A stretch of 64,000 nucleotides of DNA, taken from assembly GCA_004369085.1 (NCBI GenBank), contig ML210208.1:40602-104601 (forward strand). Direction: 5' to 3'. Positions 1-11,626 of the stretch are shown here, piece by piece. Every line of letters begins with the position of its first letter. The first letter of the stretch is position 1. Below the pieces are notes generated by a model that ran no database searches, was not told where the DNA came from, and saw only the letters and a program-made list of their open reading frames with translations. This stretch comes from Coprinopsis marcescibilis (lineage: Eukaryota > Basidiomycota > Agaricomycetes > Agaricales > Psathyrellaceae). The translations under genes and the position numbers were made by a program.

Positions 1-1
1 T

Positions 2-278
2 CTCGAAGGAGAGACATACGGTGTAGCTCACAACCCGGCACATAAATGGAAGTACGTGCGCGGGATGACGCCTGAGGAGGCCATTCTCATTAAATGGCAA
101 GTCTACTATTGGTCTATACGTTTGACTTGTACTGACCTCGTACCCAAGCTTTGATTCAATTCAAGATGAGAGCGTCGCTCGATTCACTCCCCACACCGCG
201 TTCGAGGATCCCTCTACCCCGGAGGGTGCTCCCCTTCGGGAATCCATCGAGTTACGCACCTTGGTATTCTATGATTAA
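2..278 (+). CDS. CmcJ/AsaB-like oxygenase family protein, 3' fragment (copy 1)
   Basis: Only the C-terminal end is inside the window; the gene starts to the left. The first exon reads EGETYGVAHNPAHKWKYV then MTPEEAILIK. After a 52-bp intron (97-148) it continues with FDSIQDESVARFTPHTAFED, and ends PLRESIELRTLVFYD at a TAA. This is the C-terminal signature of the large fungal family annotated as CmcJ / 7-alpha-cephem-methoxylase-like or GA4-desaturase-like, putative non-haem iron oxygenases. Family assignment is from recall of the motif pattern. The donor of the intron reads GCAAGT, so it is a GC-AG intron. The same phase-2 intron sits at the same place in the copy that follows, which supports the model and a tandem duplication. 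Substrate is unknown. Confidence 0.75.
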
Positions 279-550
279 GCGCCCGGCTGGCCCTCCGCTG
301 TGCTAGTATGAATATGGTCGGTTTGTGGCTGTTAAGATACATCGTACCCTTGGAAATCATTGCGATAGGTACATGCTATTTGATACTCTGCTTATGACCC
401 TGTTACGTTCCGCAGAGATATCCTTCATATCAAATCGCAACATTTACAGGAGTGGCTTACTCACCCTCGTTCGGAACCATTGAATACTCGGAACCAATTT
501 AAGCGCCTGAGAGATTTACTCAATTTTGCTTATGCAGGTTACTCGAGAAG

Positions 551-1503
551 ATGGGGATGGAACAATTTCACACAACAGTTGTGCAAAGAACTAAGCGGAA
601 CACGGAACTATCAAGCGAATTGGTCCATTCGACTGCGGAGGTGGTTATTAATCAGCAAAGCGTTCAACCACTCTTCCGACGAGATGAAAGTGTTGCGGGC
701 CTTGCGTATAATAAGAACGCGACACAGGCTCGAATATGTCAAGATTTACTCCCATCTGGAGCTTCCATGTCCCCAATCGTCGAAGCCAGCTCACATTCTT
801 ATCCCCATACTGCCGAGCTCATCAAACGGTTGACTGGGGCTAACCGAGTCGTATTCTTTGACCATCGCAAGTATTTTCGCCAGTCTCCAACCCAATGGTT
901 TCTCATGATAATCTTATTCAGGACTTCATCGCCGTATACCTGGGGTCGACGAATCAAAAAAATACTGGCTCTGAACAGCAAGTCTCCCAACCAGCCTCTC
1001 TGACGCACGTTGATCAGACGGCCAAGGCCGCGGTGGCTCGAGTAGAAAGGCACCTTCCTGCTGACGAGGTTTCTGGCCTTTTGCAGAAGAGGCTCCAAAT
1101 TATCAACGTGTGGAGACCAATCTCGCATTCAGCTTGGGATTGGCCTTTGGCTTTATGTGATTATCGTAGCATTGATGAAGCCACAGACACTGTCCCAGTC
1201 GCGCCCGCCTACAGCCCAGACCGCGAAGGGGAGATGTACGGGATCAGCTACAATGCTAGTCAAAGGTGGAAGTACATTCAAGGTATGACCCCCGACGAAG
1301 CTGTCATCTTCAAGTGGTGAGTTGTTACAGTAGACTACACAGAGGAAATGCTCACATGGCAATTTCTGTCCAGCTTTGACTCGATCGACGATGGGGGCGT
1401 TGCACGATTTGCACCACACACTGGGTTTGAAGATCCTACAACGCCCAAAGGCTCACTTCCCCGCGAGTCCGTTGAGATCCGTGCCCTAGTCTTTTACGAT
1501 TAG
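551..1503 (+). CDS. CmcJ/AsaB-like oxygenase family protein (copy 2)
   Basis: Second copy of the same family. Recognisable blocks in order are ANRVVFFDH (about 840-865), LTHVDQTAKAAVARVERHLP (about 1000-1058), IINVWRPI and PLALCDYRSIDEATD (to about 1185), then EMYGISYNASQRWKYI and MTPDEAVIFK. An intron (about 1319-1374) follows, then FDSIDDGGVARF and PRESVEIRALVFYD before TAG at 1501. The H-V-D-Q-T and N-V-W-R-P-I blocks are typical of the family. The join between the FDH block and the HVDQT block does not work with a GT donor. It works with a GC donor (GCAAGT at 867) and the acceptor at 982, giving FDHLSQPASLTHVDQT. The 5' exon(s) and start codon are not resolved: the open frame begins around 551 but lacks a convincing N-terminal family motif. 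It may be intact with an unusual intron, or a 5'-damaged copy. Confidence 0.6.
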
Positions 1504-2437
1504 ATGTAATACGAGTCTCTAATCAGGAACATGAAGGTAGACTATTGGAAACCAGGCTGGTCTGAGCGCTTATATTATCATTCGCGACTGTTGAACTACA
1601 GTCAAGGTAGGAAAGATGTTAGTCATAAACTGTAAGGCTCACCAGCTTGGGTTTGGGACGGGGCTAAGTAATCGACACTGGACTGCACTGTGCCGCCCAT
1701 GGGAACTTGAAATGGACATCTGGTGAGCTATAGATACCTACTCTATCAACCAAGCTCTTCTCAATCTAAATCTATAGTAAGTCTAATATTCCGAGGCTAT
1801 AATTAACTACTCAAAGTTTTATACTGAAGTTATCAGCATCTGACATACCCTTGTTCACGTAAACGGGGTGTCAACAGCATCTCAAGAAGGATCACAACCC
1901 TTATCACCCAGATATATGCCTCTTGGCGTGTCCTTTGTATTCCTGATCTAAATACATACACCGTTGGCGCATTGGGCATCGCGGAACCAAACATACCCTT
2001 CGCCTATGAATAGCATCGCGTGTCGGAAACATACTGGGATGTTGTTTCAGAGAGGTGGGCGCCGAATCATCACGCACACATTGCCAGTGGTGTGGAATGC
2101 TTCGATGCGAAGTTACATTTACATCTCTCAAAGCCGTGGTACCACTTTGGACCCAGGCGAGTCTTGTTCCTGACGCACAGCCTCCCAGGCTCCTATCTCC
2201 CAGACCATACAATCGTACAATCCCATGAGACAGTCCCCGCAACTGAAACCAATGTCGTACCTTGTCGCACATACGGGATTTCGAGATTCAAAGCTGTGAA
2301 AATTGATCATGGGACAGTCTAGATTCTATAAGCATCAGCATGGTGGCAGTTGGGCGCAAACCTTCTTCAACTTGGCCCTCAAGTTATAAATACTTCCAAA
2401 GAAGCCTTCCAAGTCTCCGAGCTCCCATCTTCCATAA
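1504..2437. other. Intergenic, no gene seen
   Basis: About 930 bp between the CmcJ-like gene and the first DUF6533 gene. Several short open frames on both strands overlap here, but none shows a recognisable domain, codon continuity across introns, or a convincing start. It probably holds the 3' UTR of the upstream gene and the promoter of the downstream one. Confidence 0.5.
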
Positions 2438-4553
2438 ATGCATACTCTCCCTGCAGCATGTACTTCTGTCCTCTCCTCCGCTGATCAAGTTCGCGCATGC
2501 GAACATGCCATTGAACTTAAACGGTGAGTCCATCAAAGTTCCATTGTGATCAAACCTCTGAATCGAGTGTGAATGGTGATCGATAACAGGTTAGAGTATA
2601 CCGTGCAATTCTGTAGCCTCGGTATGCGCTTACCTCCTGGCCTATAGCACCAAATAAGAGCTAATCAGCGCATGTGGATACTCTAGCCTTGTTGTACTTC
2701 GACTATCTTCTGACTCTAGGTGACGAAGTGAAGTACATCTGGATGGAAAAATGGAGAAAGCCTACTATTCTATACTTCATGTGTCGCTACTCCTTGGTGG
2801 CAAACCTTCTATACTTCCTGTCTATCTCCGAAGAGGTAACGGGCTTAAAGGTGTGAATTCTTTCTTTGAGGAGACGGGTGAGATCCGGCGCTTAAATTTC
2901 TTGCAGTGAGAACGTGTCTTCCGTTGGCAATCAGTCCCTTCTTTTTGCTTATCTGACCGTAGCTGCGACGCCGGGTACATCATATGCGGAGTATTGAGTA
3001 TTGTTGGCCATGCAGGAATTGTCTGTACGTACCACAGACCATTCGTTTTGGTCCAGGCCCGTTTACTCTGCCTAGCGGTGTGGACCGCACGAACTTGCGC
3101 GGTGTATAACAACAGCAAAATTGTGGCAGGATTTTTGGGAACCATAGGAGGAACGGTGCTCATACTTCTCATGGTACGTCGTTTTCCTCCTAACTTGTGA
3201 GGCATGTCTGTGGCTGACGTGCTTCTATTCATCCTGGAATAGATCAGAACCCCATTCATACGTTGCTTGCCTGTCTACCAACCATTGCCCGGGTAAGTGT
3301 ATTCTTTCTATGTATATAACAGGATTGTTAGCTCAAGATACTCAGGAGTAAGTGATACCCAGTTGCAATTCCCTCTCGAGTGCTTAACGCATATCAACAA
3401 GTTCGAGGAGCAATTTCTGCCTTAATGCTGTTTTTCGACGTGGCCTCCTTCGTTCTCGCTACTGTCCGGGTGTGGAAGTCGGCGAGGGAGTCTAAGGTCC
3501 TCCTGAGCCAAGGGGCTGGCACATACAGTAGGGTTCTATTCTCTCAAGGTAAGTTGTAATCTTGACGACTTGATCAGACATAATGTGACCAACTTCCCCC
3601 TCCTAGGATTCTTCTACATCGGGTAAGCTTCGTTGATCTCATCGTGATTGGACGCAATTCTGGAATGTTGACGAACACGAGACAGTGGTGTCGCTGCCCT
3701 TTCCATATCATCGTTGGTCCTCAACTTTGTAAGTAACATCAAAGAAATCGTGCGTCTCCGTAACTCATTCTCATTTATCATAGAAAGCTTGGGTAAGCGC
3801 TGGTGTAGAGAGGCCAGGACGCGAGCCTTGTTCAAGATCTTGACTCTTTACACAGTCCGGCGGGATCGTTGTGAGGATTTTAAATGGGTTGAAGCTACCG
3901 TGAGATTTGAATCTGAGATATTATACTTGATATCTATCCTTCTAACACATTCGCTAGACTATCTGGGTTTCTTACTGCTCGTTTCATCCTTGCACTTCGG
4001 GCATGCAACAGTCCAGCGACTCATGATGATGATGACTACCCAGACCCAAGCATAAATCTCACATACCTCGGCTCTCTACCACGGGTACCAAACTTGGAGG
4101 CGCCACAGGAGTCACAGCTCGCACAGACGTCATCTATTTTAAGCGAACTTGGAAGAGATCTGCACCCACAGCAGTCACGCATATCCGACAGTGATGACGA
4201 AGATCAAGAGCCCGCCCAAGGTATCTCTGACGAACGTCGTCGGGCGAGAATGGGTGTACAAGGGTGCAATACACCAGACGTAGAGCTTGGACTAGAATCA
4301 GAGTCGAATGTGAGCCCACCCTCGCTGGGTGAATGGTCGTCGTCAGGCAGTTCCCCCCCAAATATACGGGAAGGACAAAGGTGAGGATTGATATCTGTTT
4401 CGCTCTCTCTGTACCCAAGTTGAGCGTGCAAACGTTGCTTCTAGCTTGTCTGCCCCCATAAATTCAAGTCCTTCAAGGAGCAGTTGGATTGGCCCAGGGA
4501 GCGCATCGCTCAGAAGTCGTTATTCCAAGAGCGGCCATTCGTCTATCAACTAA
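2438..4553 (+). CDS. DUF6533 domain multi-pass membrane protein (copy 1)
   Basis: Fungal DUF6533 membrane protein of unknown function. The start ATG at 2438 opens MHTLPAACTSVLSSADQVR. Two short exons lead into the domain core: LLYFDYLLTLGDEVKYIW, then KPTILYFMCRYSLVANLLYF, which matches the family pattern YDYLLTxxxEVxxIW ... FLLNRY. Later blocks are CDAGYIICGVLSIVGHAGIV, SVWTARTCAVYNNSKIVAGF, FFDVASFVLATVRVWKS and GFLTARFILALRAC; each is hydrophobic and looks like a membrane segment. The C-terminal tail is long, hydrophilic and acidic (SDSDDEDQE around 4190-4210) and probably cytoplasmic. The last intron begins at about 4382 and the final exon ends at TAA 4551-4553. At least nine exons are needed. 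The donor after GLK is best read as GTGAAT at 2853, because the more obvious donor two bases upstream leaves the next exon out of frame. The paralogue lies at 6440-8595. Confidence 0.75.
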
Positions 4554-4876
4554 GTCGCCGCTATATTTAAATTGTGTGCACAGCTCCAGGCTAAGTCATT
4601 ATATATTACGTGTAGTCTAATGCACATACAACTACGGATACTCAAGCGCTCAAGATGTTTCAGTTCGCCATGCGCCACAAGAACGAGTGAGTGAGCCCCT
4701 GTCCCAGTATGGCCATGACGTCAGGCCCGAACTGAGCGATCGCTCCAGGCTTGTCATGTGGTCTGTGCGCGAGCTTCTTGTTCGATCTGTTCGTTCCCAT
4801 GCCAGGCACTTCCATTTCTTGCCGAATCCTGCGTCGTTAATATCGAATCGCAATAAAACGCCTTTTATCTTTCACC

Positions 4877-5368
4877 ATGTTTTCATCCACTCTCTTCGCT
4901 CGAGCCCGCAGCGCCTACACTGTTCCCACGCGCCTTGGCTCTCATCATCGTTCTGCCCGCGCTGCGCGCTCGATACGAACAAGCGCATCGCTGTTCTCGG
5001 CCCAAAAGGGCGCTACCCGGAGCAATACCCAGCACACCGTCGATACCTACGCCAAAGATGATGTAGACGCTACACCACCACCTCCAAACAGCAGCGTGTA
5101 CAGGCTGGATGCAACAAGCGACACTGTGCAAAAGCCAAATGAAGTGGTGTCGAACCTCGATTCAAGGGCCAACTACGCAGACTTCAAGAAGCCAGAGAGG
5201 AAACCGGGACAAGAAGAAGAATACTTGCATTCGAATAGTACCTATACTACTGAGGGTGGTCCGGGACTGCGATATGGAGGAAAGGAAGAGTTAGGAAAGG
5301 AAAAGGGGCCTGAAACCAGCGGTGCTGACGAAGGCCCAAATCAGAAGTCGAAGGGTGGCAGAAGATAG
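4877..5368 (+). CDS. Small hydrophilic protein with mitochondrial-type presequence
   Basis: Intronless 163-residue frame with a good start context (cacc before ATG). The first 40 residues are rich in Arg, Ser and Ala with almost no acidic residues (MFSSTLFARARSAYTVPTRL, then RSARAARSIRTSASLFSAQ), which looks like a cleavable mitochondrial matrix-targeting peptide. The remainder is hydrophilic, rich in Gly, Glu, Lys and Asn and poor in hydrophobic residues (GGPGLRYGGKEELGKEK, ending SKGGRR). That composition recalls small stress-type or intrinsically disordered proteins. I do not recognise a named family. It sits between two paralogous DUF6533 genes, all on the same strand. Confidence 0.7.
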   Translation: MFSSTLFARARSAYTVPTRLGSHHRSARAARSIRTSASLFSAQKGATRSNTQHTVDTYAKDDVDATPPPPNSSVYRLDATSDTVQKPNEVVSNLDSRANYADFKKPERKPGQEEEYLHSNSTYTTEGGPGLRYGGKEELGKEKGPETSGADEGPNQKSKGGRR

Positions 5369-6439
5369 GGGTGATGGTGGAGTGGCCAAATGTTGGGCAT
5401 CTCCTTCCTAGCTGTTTTAGGGTGAACTTGGTACTGAGATTGTTGAAGAAACTCTTTATTACTGTATGGTATATACCTTGCAAATCACACCATGAACTCG
5501 ATATCACGCACACAGATGCAACGCCGATGGCTGGGCACAAGTGTCCCTGCTCATATTCGGGAAAAGGGAATGCTGGGAATGGGGAAGAAAAAGAAGATCC
5601 GTACACCATTAGATTTCTCCGTTTGCTGGACAAATGTAACTCCATGACCTGACTACCAAATGGGCAGCGTAATCGGGGGTTTCATAGGACCTTTACCGCC
5701 GGATTGCATGGTGACTAGCGCTGACTGTACATGGTGCGATCATATGTGTTAGCCTTGCGAATGTAGGTCCAATGAGCGCTCAAAAGGTGTGAGACCGACG
5801 TGAAGCTTGAGCTTGAAGAAGCATACGCAATAACACTGCAGCGGAAGCAACAAATTCGAATGGCAAGTTCTCTTTGCCTCAGAAGGCGATTCGTATCATT
5901 GTGGTGTGCGTGTGATAGATCTGAGAAGAGACGGAAGACATACTATTAAGATGCTGGAAAAGCGGGTCTAAGGTTTCGAGTTAAGGCTGGGTAATTTCAA
6001 GTCTTGGACCCGCCTTACGTAGAGATCGTTTGCGGTGTCACAGTGTACTCCTTGGCACTTGTGCGGAGCAGGCAGCGAGAAGGACATGTTGCTCAGCTTG
6101 TACGTTGGCCGTCTGGTTCAAGTTCGCAAAGCAGAGTCTTTCAAGTGCACTCCGCAGCCGCTGAAGACTAATAAATTTAGGCGTGGTGAAAGGTTCTGCA
6201 TCAAAGATGAATAGTGCCGGTCTGTTTCAGCCTCCGCTCATGTTGCGTACAGGATCAAAATCGTAAATAAGTCCGTGTACTGCCTTCAACCTTGGGAAGA
6301 ATTTGGTAGAATCACGATGGCACTCAAATATAGCCCAAAGGTTTCAGGAATGTCAATAAGACGACAAGACCACTGACAGCAACGACGGACGCTGCCGACT
6401 AGGGTTTCTTTCGCTCGTCATTGTACCCTCCCCTGCCCT
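5369..6439. other. Intergenic, no gene seen
   Basis: About 1070 bp between the small mitochondrial-type protein gene and the second DUF6533 gene. No open frame with recognisable domain content was found on either strand. No RNA gene is evident. Confidence 0.5.
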
Positions 6440-8595
6440 ATGGCCTTAGCAGAATGTCCTTTCCCACTCACCCCTGACACACTCCCAGGTTGCATAAAGG
6501 CCATGCGAATGAAGCGGTGAGTGTAATGCTGTTAGAAGAGGGGGGCACTGACTAAGAAACTGCGATCAGGGTTGAATTTGTCCTCCAGTTCTGCAGCTTA
6601 TGTACGTGTGGTAACAAACCTCTGCCATGCGCCGACACCTCACCAGAATCATTGTATTGAACTCTGCACGCTTTCCCAATCAGCAATTCTCTACTACGAT
6701 TACCTCTTGACATTCAAAGACGAAATCCACTACATCTGGCTCCGGAAATGGCGGCTTTCGACAATATTCTATTTCTTCTGTCGGTATGCGTTGGGGTCGA
6801 ATGTGATATACATGATGGCAATTTCCGAAGACAGCACAGGGCTGAGGGTGGGCGCTTAATCATTAAATTTGACGACCTTTCGTGGGCTGACCTTTCCCCT
6901 TCACAGTGCGTACAGTAGTGGCGAACCTCAATATGCACTTCTAACGGCAAGGGAAACAGCTGTGACATCGGGTATAAAATCTGCGGCGTTCTTAGCATCT
7001 TTGGCCATGCAGGAATCATCGGTGTGTAGCGTGGCATCACGTAGCGGTGATTTTTGTTACCTTGCTCACGCCAATCGTTGTAGCGGTTTGGACCCTGCGA
7101 ACGTGCGCCATATACAACAACAGTCGTATCATCGCAGGAATATTCGGGACCTTGGGCATGGTGTGCATCATTCTTCTCACTGTAAGTTGTGATTGACGTT
7201 ATTGCGGCGGCACGTTGTGTCTTGACATTCTTTCTCTTGCAACTCATTTAGTACCGAGTCCCTCACTTGCAATGCAAGGGAATGAAGGATATGTCTGCGT
7301 GAGTAATGTCTAAAACGCCACCTTCACGATGAGTCAACCTAACCCACGCATAGGAGTGAGTTTGTTGGCTTGATCTCAACGTTGCCAACTCTAAACCTTG
7401 CGGTTTCTAGTTCTTGGTGCAAATGCTGCCGTTATGCTTCTCATAGAAGTATCATCTTTTATTCTTGCAACCGTTAGAGTATGGAGGTCCACACGAGGCG
7501 AGAAACACAGTACCGACAGTCGAAGGCGTACGCTGAATGATGTCATCCTCGGACAAGGTAAGCCACATTTATTCGCCAGGTGATATCCTGGATTCAAGAC
7601 GCATTTCTAACCTGGTCTACACACTTAGGCTTTCTATACATATTGTGCGACTTTCAAGTCTATATTTCCGCGAATTCTTGCTGACTATGAATTCAGAGGG
7701 ATCGCGACTCTCTCGATAGGGGTCATCATTCTAAATTTCGTGAGTGGTATCAGCAACTCCTGCGAGCCTCCCCTTACATTGAATTTCCTTGCAGAAAGGC
7801 GTGGTATGTATGCAAATGTCCCAAGGACCTGTAAAACTGTCCCAATGCTGAAACTGTTTAAATAGAAGGGTGAATTCGTTTCTCGCCTCCTGAACGGCCT
7901 CAAAGTACCGTGAGTATCACGATTCTAACAGCTTTCTGTTTGCATGCTGATTTTGAATTTCAACAGTCTTTCCGGATTCCTTACCGCACGGTTTATACTT
8001 GCCTTGAGGATATGGGACGACAATCGGGCCCTCATTGATGGAGGTTCAGACCAAGATTTCGACCTGAACCTAGGGGGACCAAGCGGGAGAACACCCGAAG
8101 GACGCCTTCCTCCGATGCAATTCTCCTCGAACCCGACGGGATCTATACTCAGCGAGTTTGGTCAGGATATGTACGAGACGACAGGTACCATTGAAGAATA
8201 CGACGAAACAACGTGGCCAGATCGATATCCGGACCAGTGCGATGATTCCAACTCGATGGCCATGCGCGGCGATATCATGGGAAAAGCACACCGGCGGATA
8301 CGCTCAGGACCCGACCTGGAAGAGGGCGAAACTGTAGCGGAACCATCTGGCCATGTCTCTACTGCGCTTCAAGGCCCGAGGTATGCACATTCAGTGACGT
8401 GCTATTGTCATCCTATCAGCGCTAATGGTTTTGTCTGACAGTTCGTCTGTCATGAACCCAACAGCATTCTCATTGCCGATCAGCCCTACAACCCATTTCT
8501 CTGGACCAGAAAGCGCATCCCTTAGGAATCGGATAAAACCGCCAATACCACAGCAGCCGGTTGCATCTACATCTAAGCTACGCTCCTCGGACTAA
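6440..8595 (+). CDS. DUF6533 domain multi-pass membrane protein (copy 2)
   Basis: Paralogue of the gene at 2438-4553, with the same exon order and phases. The start at 6440 opens MALAECPFPLTPDTLPGC. Exon 1 ends at 6516 in phase 2, as in copy 1, and continues RVEFVLQFCSL, matching RLEYTVQFCSL of copy 1. The DUF6533 core reads ILYYDYLLTFKDEIHYIW and STIFYFFCRYALGSNVIYMM. It is followed by CDIGYKICGVLSIFGHAGII, a VWTLRTCAIYNNSRI-type block and a region ending SLSGFLTARFILALRIW. After that the two copies diverge: copy 2 has an acidic tail with NPTGSILSEFGQDMYE. The last intron lies at about 8382-8441 and the final exon ends with TAA at 8593-8595. An 8-nt exon near 6907 seems needed to keep frame between GLR and CDIG, but this is not certain. 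Confidence 0.72.
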
Positions 8596-9095
8596 AAAGG
8601 ATAATAAACTTTGCCATTTGAACGATCATGATATTGCATACCCCTAGATGCCTAGACAATCAAATTGTTCCAGCGACTGGTCGCATTCAATCAAGAACCC
8701 AATCTTGTGTCTATGGTCACTACCCCCATTCCTCCAATGTAGCAGTACCCCATGTTAAACAGGACTTCGAACCTGAAATTTGTATCCATATCCATAATGT
8801 TGTCAATATAGGAAACCGTGATTTCTTCCCTTTGGGCCAGCGGCGATTCGGGTGCTTACACTCGCCGGGTGTCATCAGAGTAACGCAAAGGGTGTCCATT
8901 AACAGTGCTGAGTATCTGCAGTAGTACGTGTCCAAAGATAGAGAGATAGAGATGGAATGCATTCCGTCGAAGAAAACAAGGGGATAAAACAGCCCCAATT
9001 AGGCCGAAGTAGGACCAGCCTTCTGGTAGCCGAAGTGGGCGGTGATGGAAATAGGAGGGTATGTACTCGCATTCTAGATTGTGCGAGGACGAAGA

Positions 9096-11551
9096 TTACA
9101 TGTCGTCCTCCGACTCAGAGATCGACTCTGCAATGCGTTCTTCTTTAAGCGGCCTTTCCTTTCGATAATCGTAACCCAAGAAATTCATCACACTGTAAAC
9201 CGACGAGAAAAGATTAAGCGTCTATGCGGAGGCATAAAGGAGATTCACGCACTAGATCGTTCCATCCGCACAGCCAACAACAACCTCTTCGTGGCTTAAC
9301 TGCATCGACATCGGGTTCTTTTCCGGGGTTGCAAGACCAGCAAACTTGGATGGCAACTGACTAAGCAAGCCCGTAACCCTCTTATTCGTAGCCGGGGTTC
9401 CATCCATTTCTGAAAGCGCAGCCCATGCGCCAGTCATCTGCGTAATGTCCGAGCCGATCTCAACACTGGGACTTGGAGGAGCCCGAGATTTTCCCTGAAT
9501 GATCGCCTCCAAGTCAGCATCCTCATCCCCGGAACTGGAGCCATCACTGTCATCAGCGCGCCCAGGGGTAGATTTGAGCGCATCTTTCTCTCTGTGTGTG
9601 GTAAGGAAAATCTAGCGATGCCGCAAGGGATTAGCGACGGAGAGCTTATGTATGACCAAATAAGACTTACACGTCTATCTGCGCCGGCCCGGGAGCTGAA
9701 CCTGGTCGCAGTCACCACTCTCCTTTTGAGGGGATCAACAGCACCAACAGCCACGTCGGGAGTTTCAACAATTGCGACAAGTTTTGGCGGTGTTGTAAGG
9801 ATAGCAGCTTGACCAAATCGGACTGCAAATGTTGTCGGCGTGCTTGTGCTGGTTCGGGGCGACAGCGGGGACGGTATTGGAGTTCTCGCCCCACTGACAC
9901 TGAGTCGTCCTTTCATAGCAGATGGCGGAGGGCCAACAGAGGCACCAAGAGTGGTCCTTCGTCCAGGAGTAGATACAGAGTTTGTTGATTGACCAAGCGC
10001 GGAACCAGTGCGACGGCGAGAGATTGAAGCTGAAAGCGGGCCTTGGCTTGCCGATAGGGGCGTTGGTGACTGGACGACAGGTTTGTCGTCCCCTTCTTGC
10101 CATTGTAGATGCAGAATGACTGACTTGGTGGCACACTACGGACAAACCGTAAGCCATTGTTCTCAGCTGGTTGGATGTACATACCGTCATTTGTGTGCCC
10201 TTGGCAGCGAACCACCTATAATCGAATGTTTGTCAGTCTACCATGACTGGCTTGAAAACAAAACCATGGAAACTGACTGTAGCATATTGTTTGGCGCAGC
10301 ACCGACATTGAATAGCTTGGAGTTCAAAACAGGGTCCCCAGCCCCCAGCTCCGAGAGTTTGAACTGAGATATCATCTCCCGTCGTTCTGTGACAAAAAAG
10401 GGTTAAAATGTTCCAAAAGTGGTATTGGTGATGATGGCTCACTAATAGAGAACACTCGGACAATGCCGTCAATAGTTACACTGACGACACGTTCACCCTC
10501 ATCTTCACCACTGGCGATAAGCTGGACACCGATGTTGACTGTGGTCTGCTGGCCGAATCGTACAATTTTCGTTCCTGCTCTCCAGTCCCAACAAACGAGT
10601 GCTTTGTCAGCACCAGCAGAGACCAAATTTTTGGACGACAAGGCGACAGCTCGAATCCCATTCAAGTGACCCGCTAGTTGCTGGAGTGGAGTGAAGGTCA
10701 CTGAGGAGAACAGATGGACTCGTCTGGCCACGAATAGTCAGTCAATACACACGTCGAGTCAATATATGGTTGCGTACCCAACATCGTGGAAGCCGACGAC
10801 GAACACCTCTACATTATGACAACAATCAGCAACAAGACCACCATAAGAAAGGAAAACAGGAACCGACCTTCTTCAGCCAAGAAGTCGACACAGCTAACGG
10901 GTTTCTTCACTGGTAGACATTTTTTCATCTCACCAGTTTCTATATCCCAGAAGCGGATAGTCTCGTCGTAACTTCCACTGATAAGCCTCTTGCCTCTCAA
11001 AAGGAGGGTTGTGCAGAAGTTGGTGTGTCCATTCAAGAACCGGATTGACTGTGGCAAGGCGTTGTGGAAGTTTGATTCACGATGATGGAGGTTGCGATAG
11101 AGAGGCTCCCTAACAAATGGAACAATGTAAGCTTCCGAGAGACGAGGCTCAAACTGAGAGATGTCTCACCATCCCTCTGGATTTGCGGGCGGTTTGACTG
11201 GAGTTGGATCTTGGGCCGTAATACGCAGGCAATGGTATCGCCAAAGCGCTGGATGGTGTACCATATCCTGCCATTTCTTCGAAACCTAAAAGGCAAGAAA
11301 GATCGTGTCAACAATCCACGTTTTACGCAATACGCATTGAGATCACAACTGACGGGCTCAACAGCGAGAAGCTCGCGAACCGAAAGATACTTGAGAATCT
11401 TGAACGCCAAATCCGGTGCCAAATGGCCTAGGATATCAAAGGTCGATCGTTGATACTTTTCCAAAAGGGATATTTGAAGCCTAATATCGCCCGGGAGGCA
11501 GGCTAATAACGATAGGTGAGTAAATTTCGACTGAACACTGAAAGTATGCAC
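9096..11551 (-). CDS. F-box/WD40 repeat protein
   Basis: Probable substrate-receptor subunit of an SCF ubiquitin ligase. On the minus strand the N-terminal part contains an F-box-like helix set, [20 protein letters not shown] (about 11440-11370), which would bind Skp1. WD40 blades follow: [79 protein letters not shown] and [15 protein letters not shown]. The GH...SGSYD...FWD pattern is classic. A long Ser/Thr/Pro-rich segment follows (about 10060-9700, including [17 protein letters not shown]). A further blade-like piece, [20 protein letters not shown], then closes with an acidic tail ending [10 protein letters not shown] at TAA (9096-9098). About eight short introns interrupt it. The start at 11551 is in frame but weakly supported; an upstream exon is possible. 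The substrate cannot be told from sequence. Confidence 0.82.
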
Positions 11552-11626
11552 GCACAGTCAAGTATGATGGCAATCCTACGGAACGTCGTGGTTAGATAGA
11601 GTGAAGAACGAGCAGAGCAGATAAAC

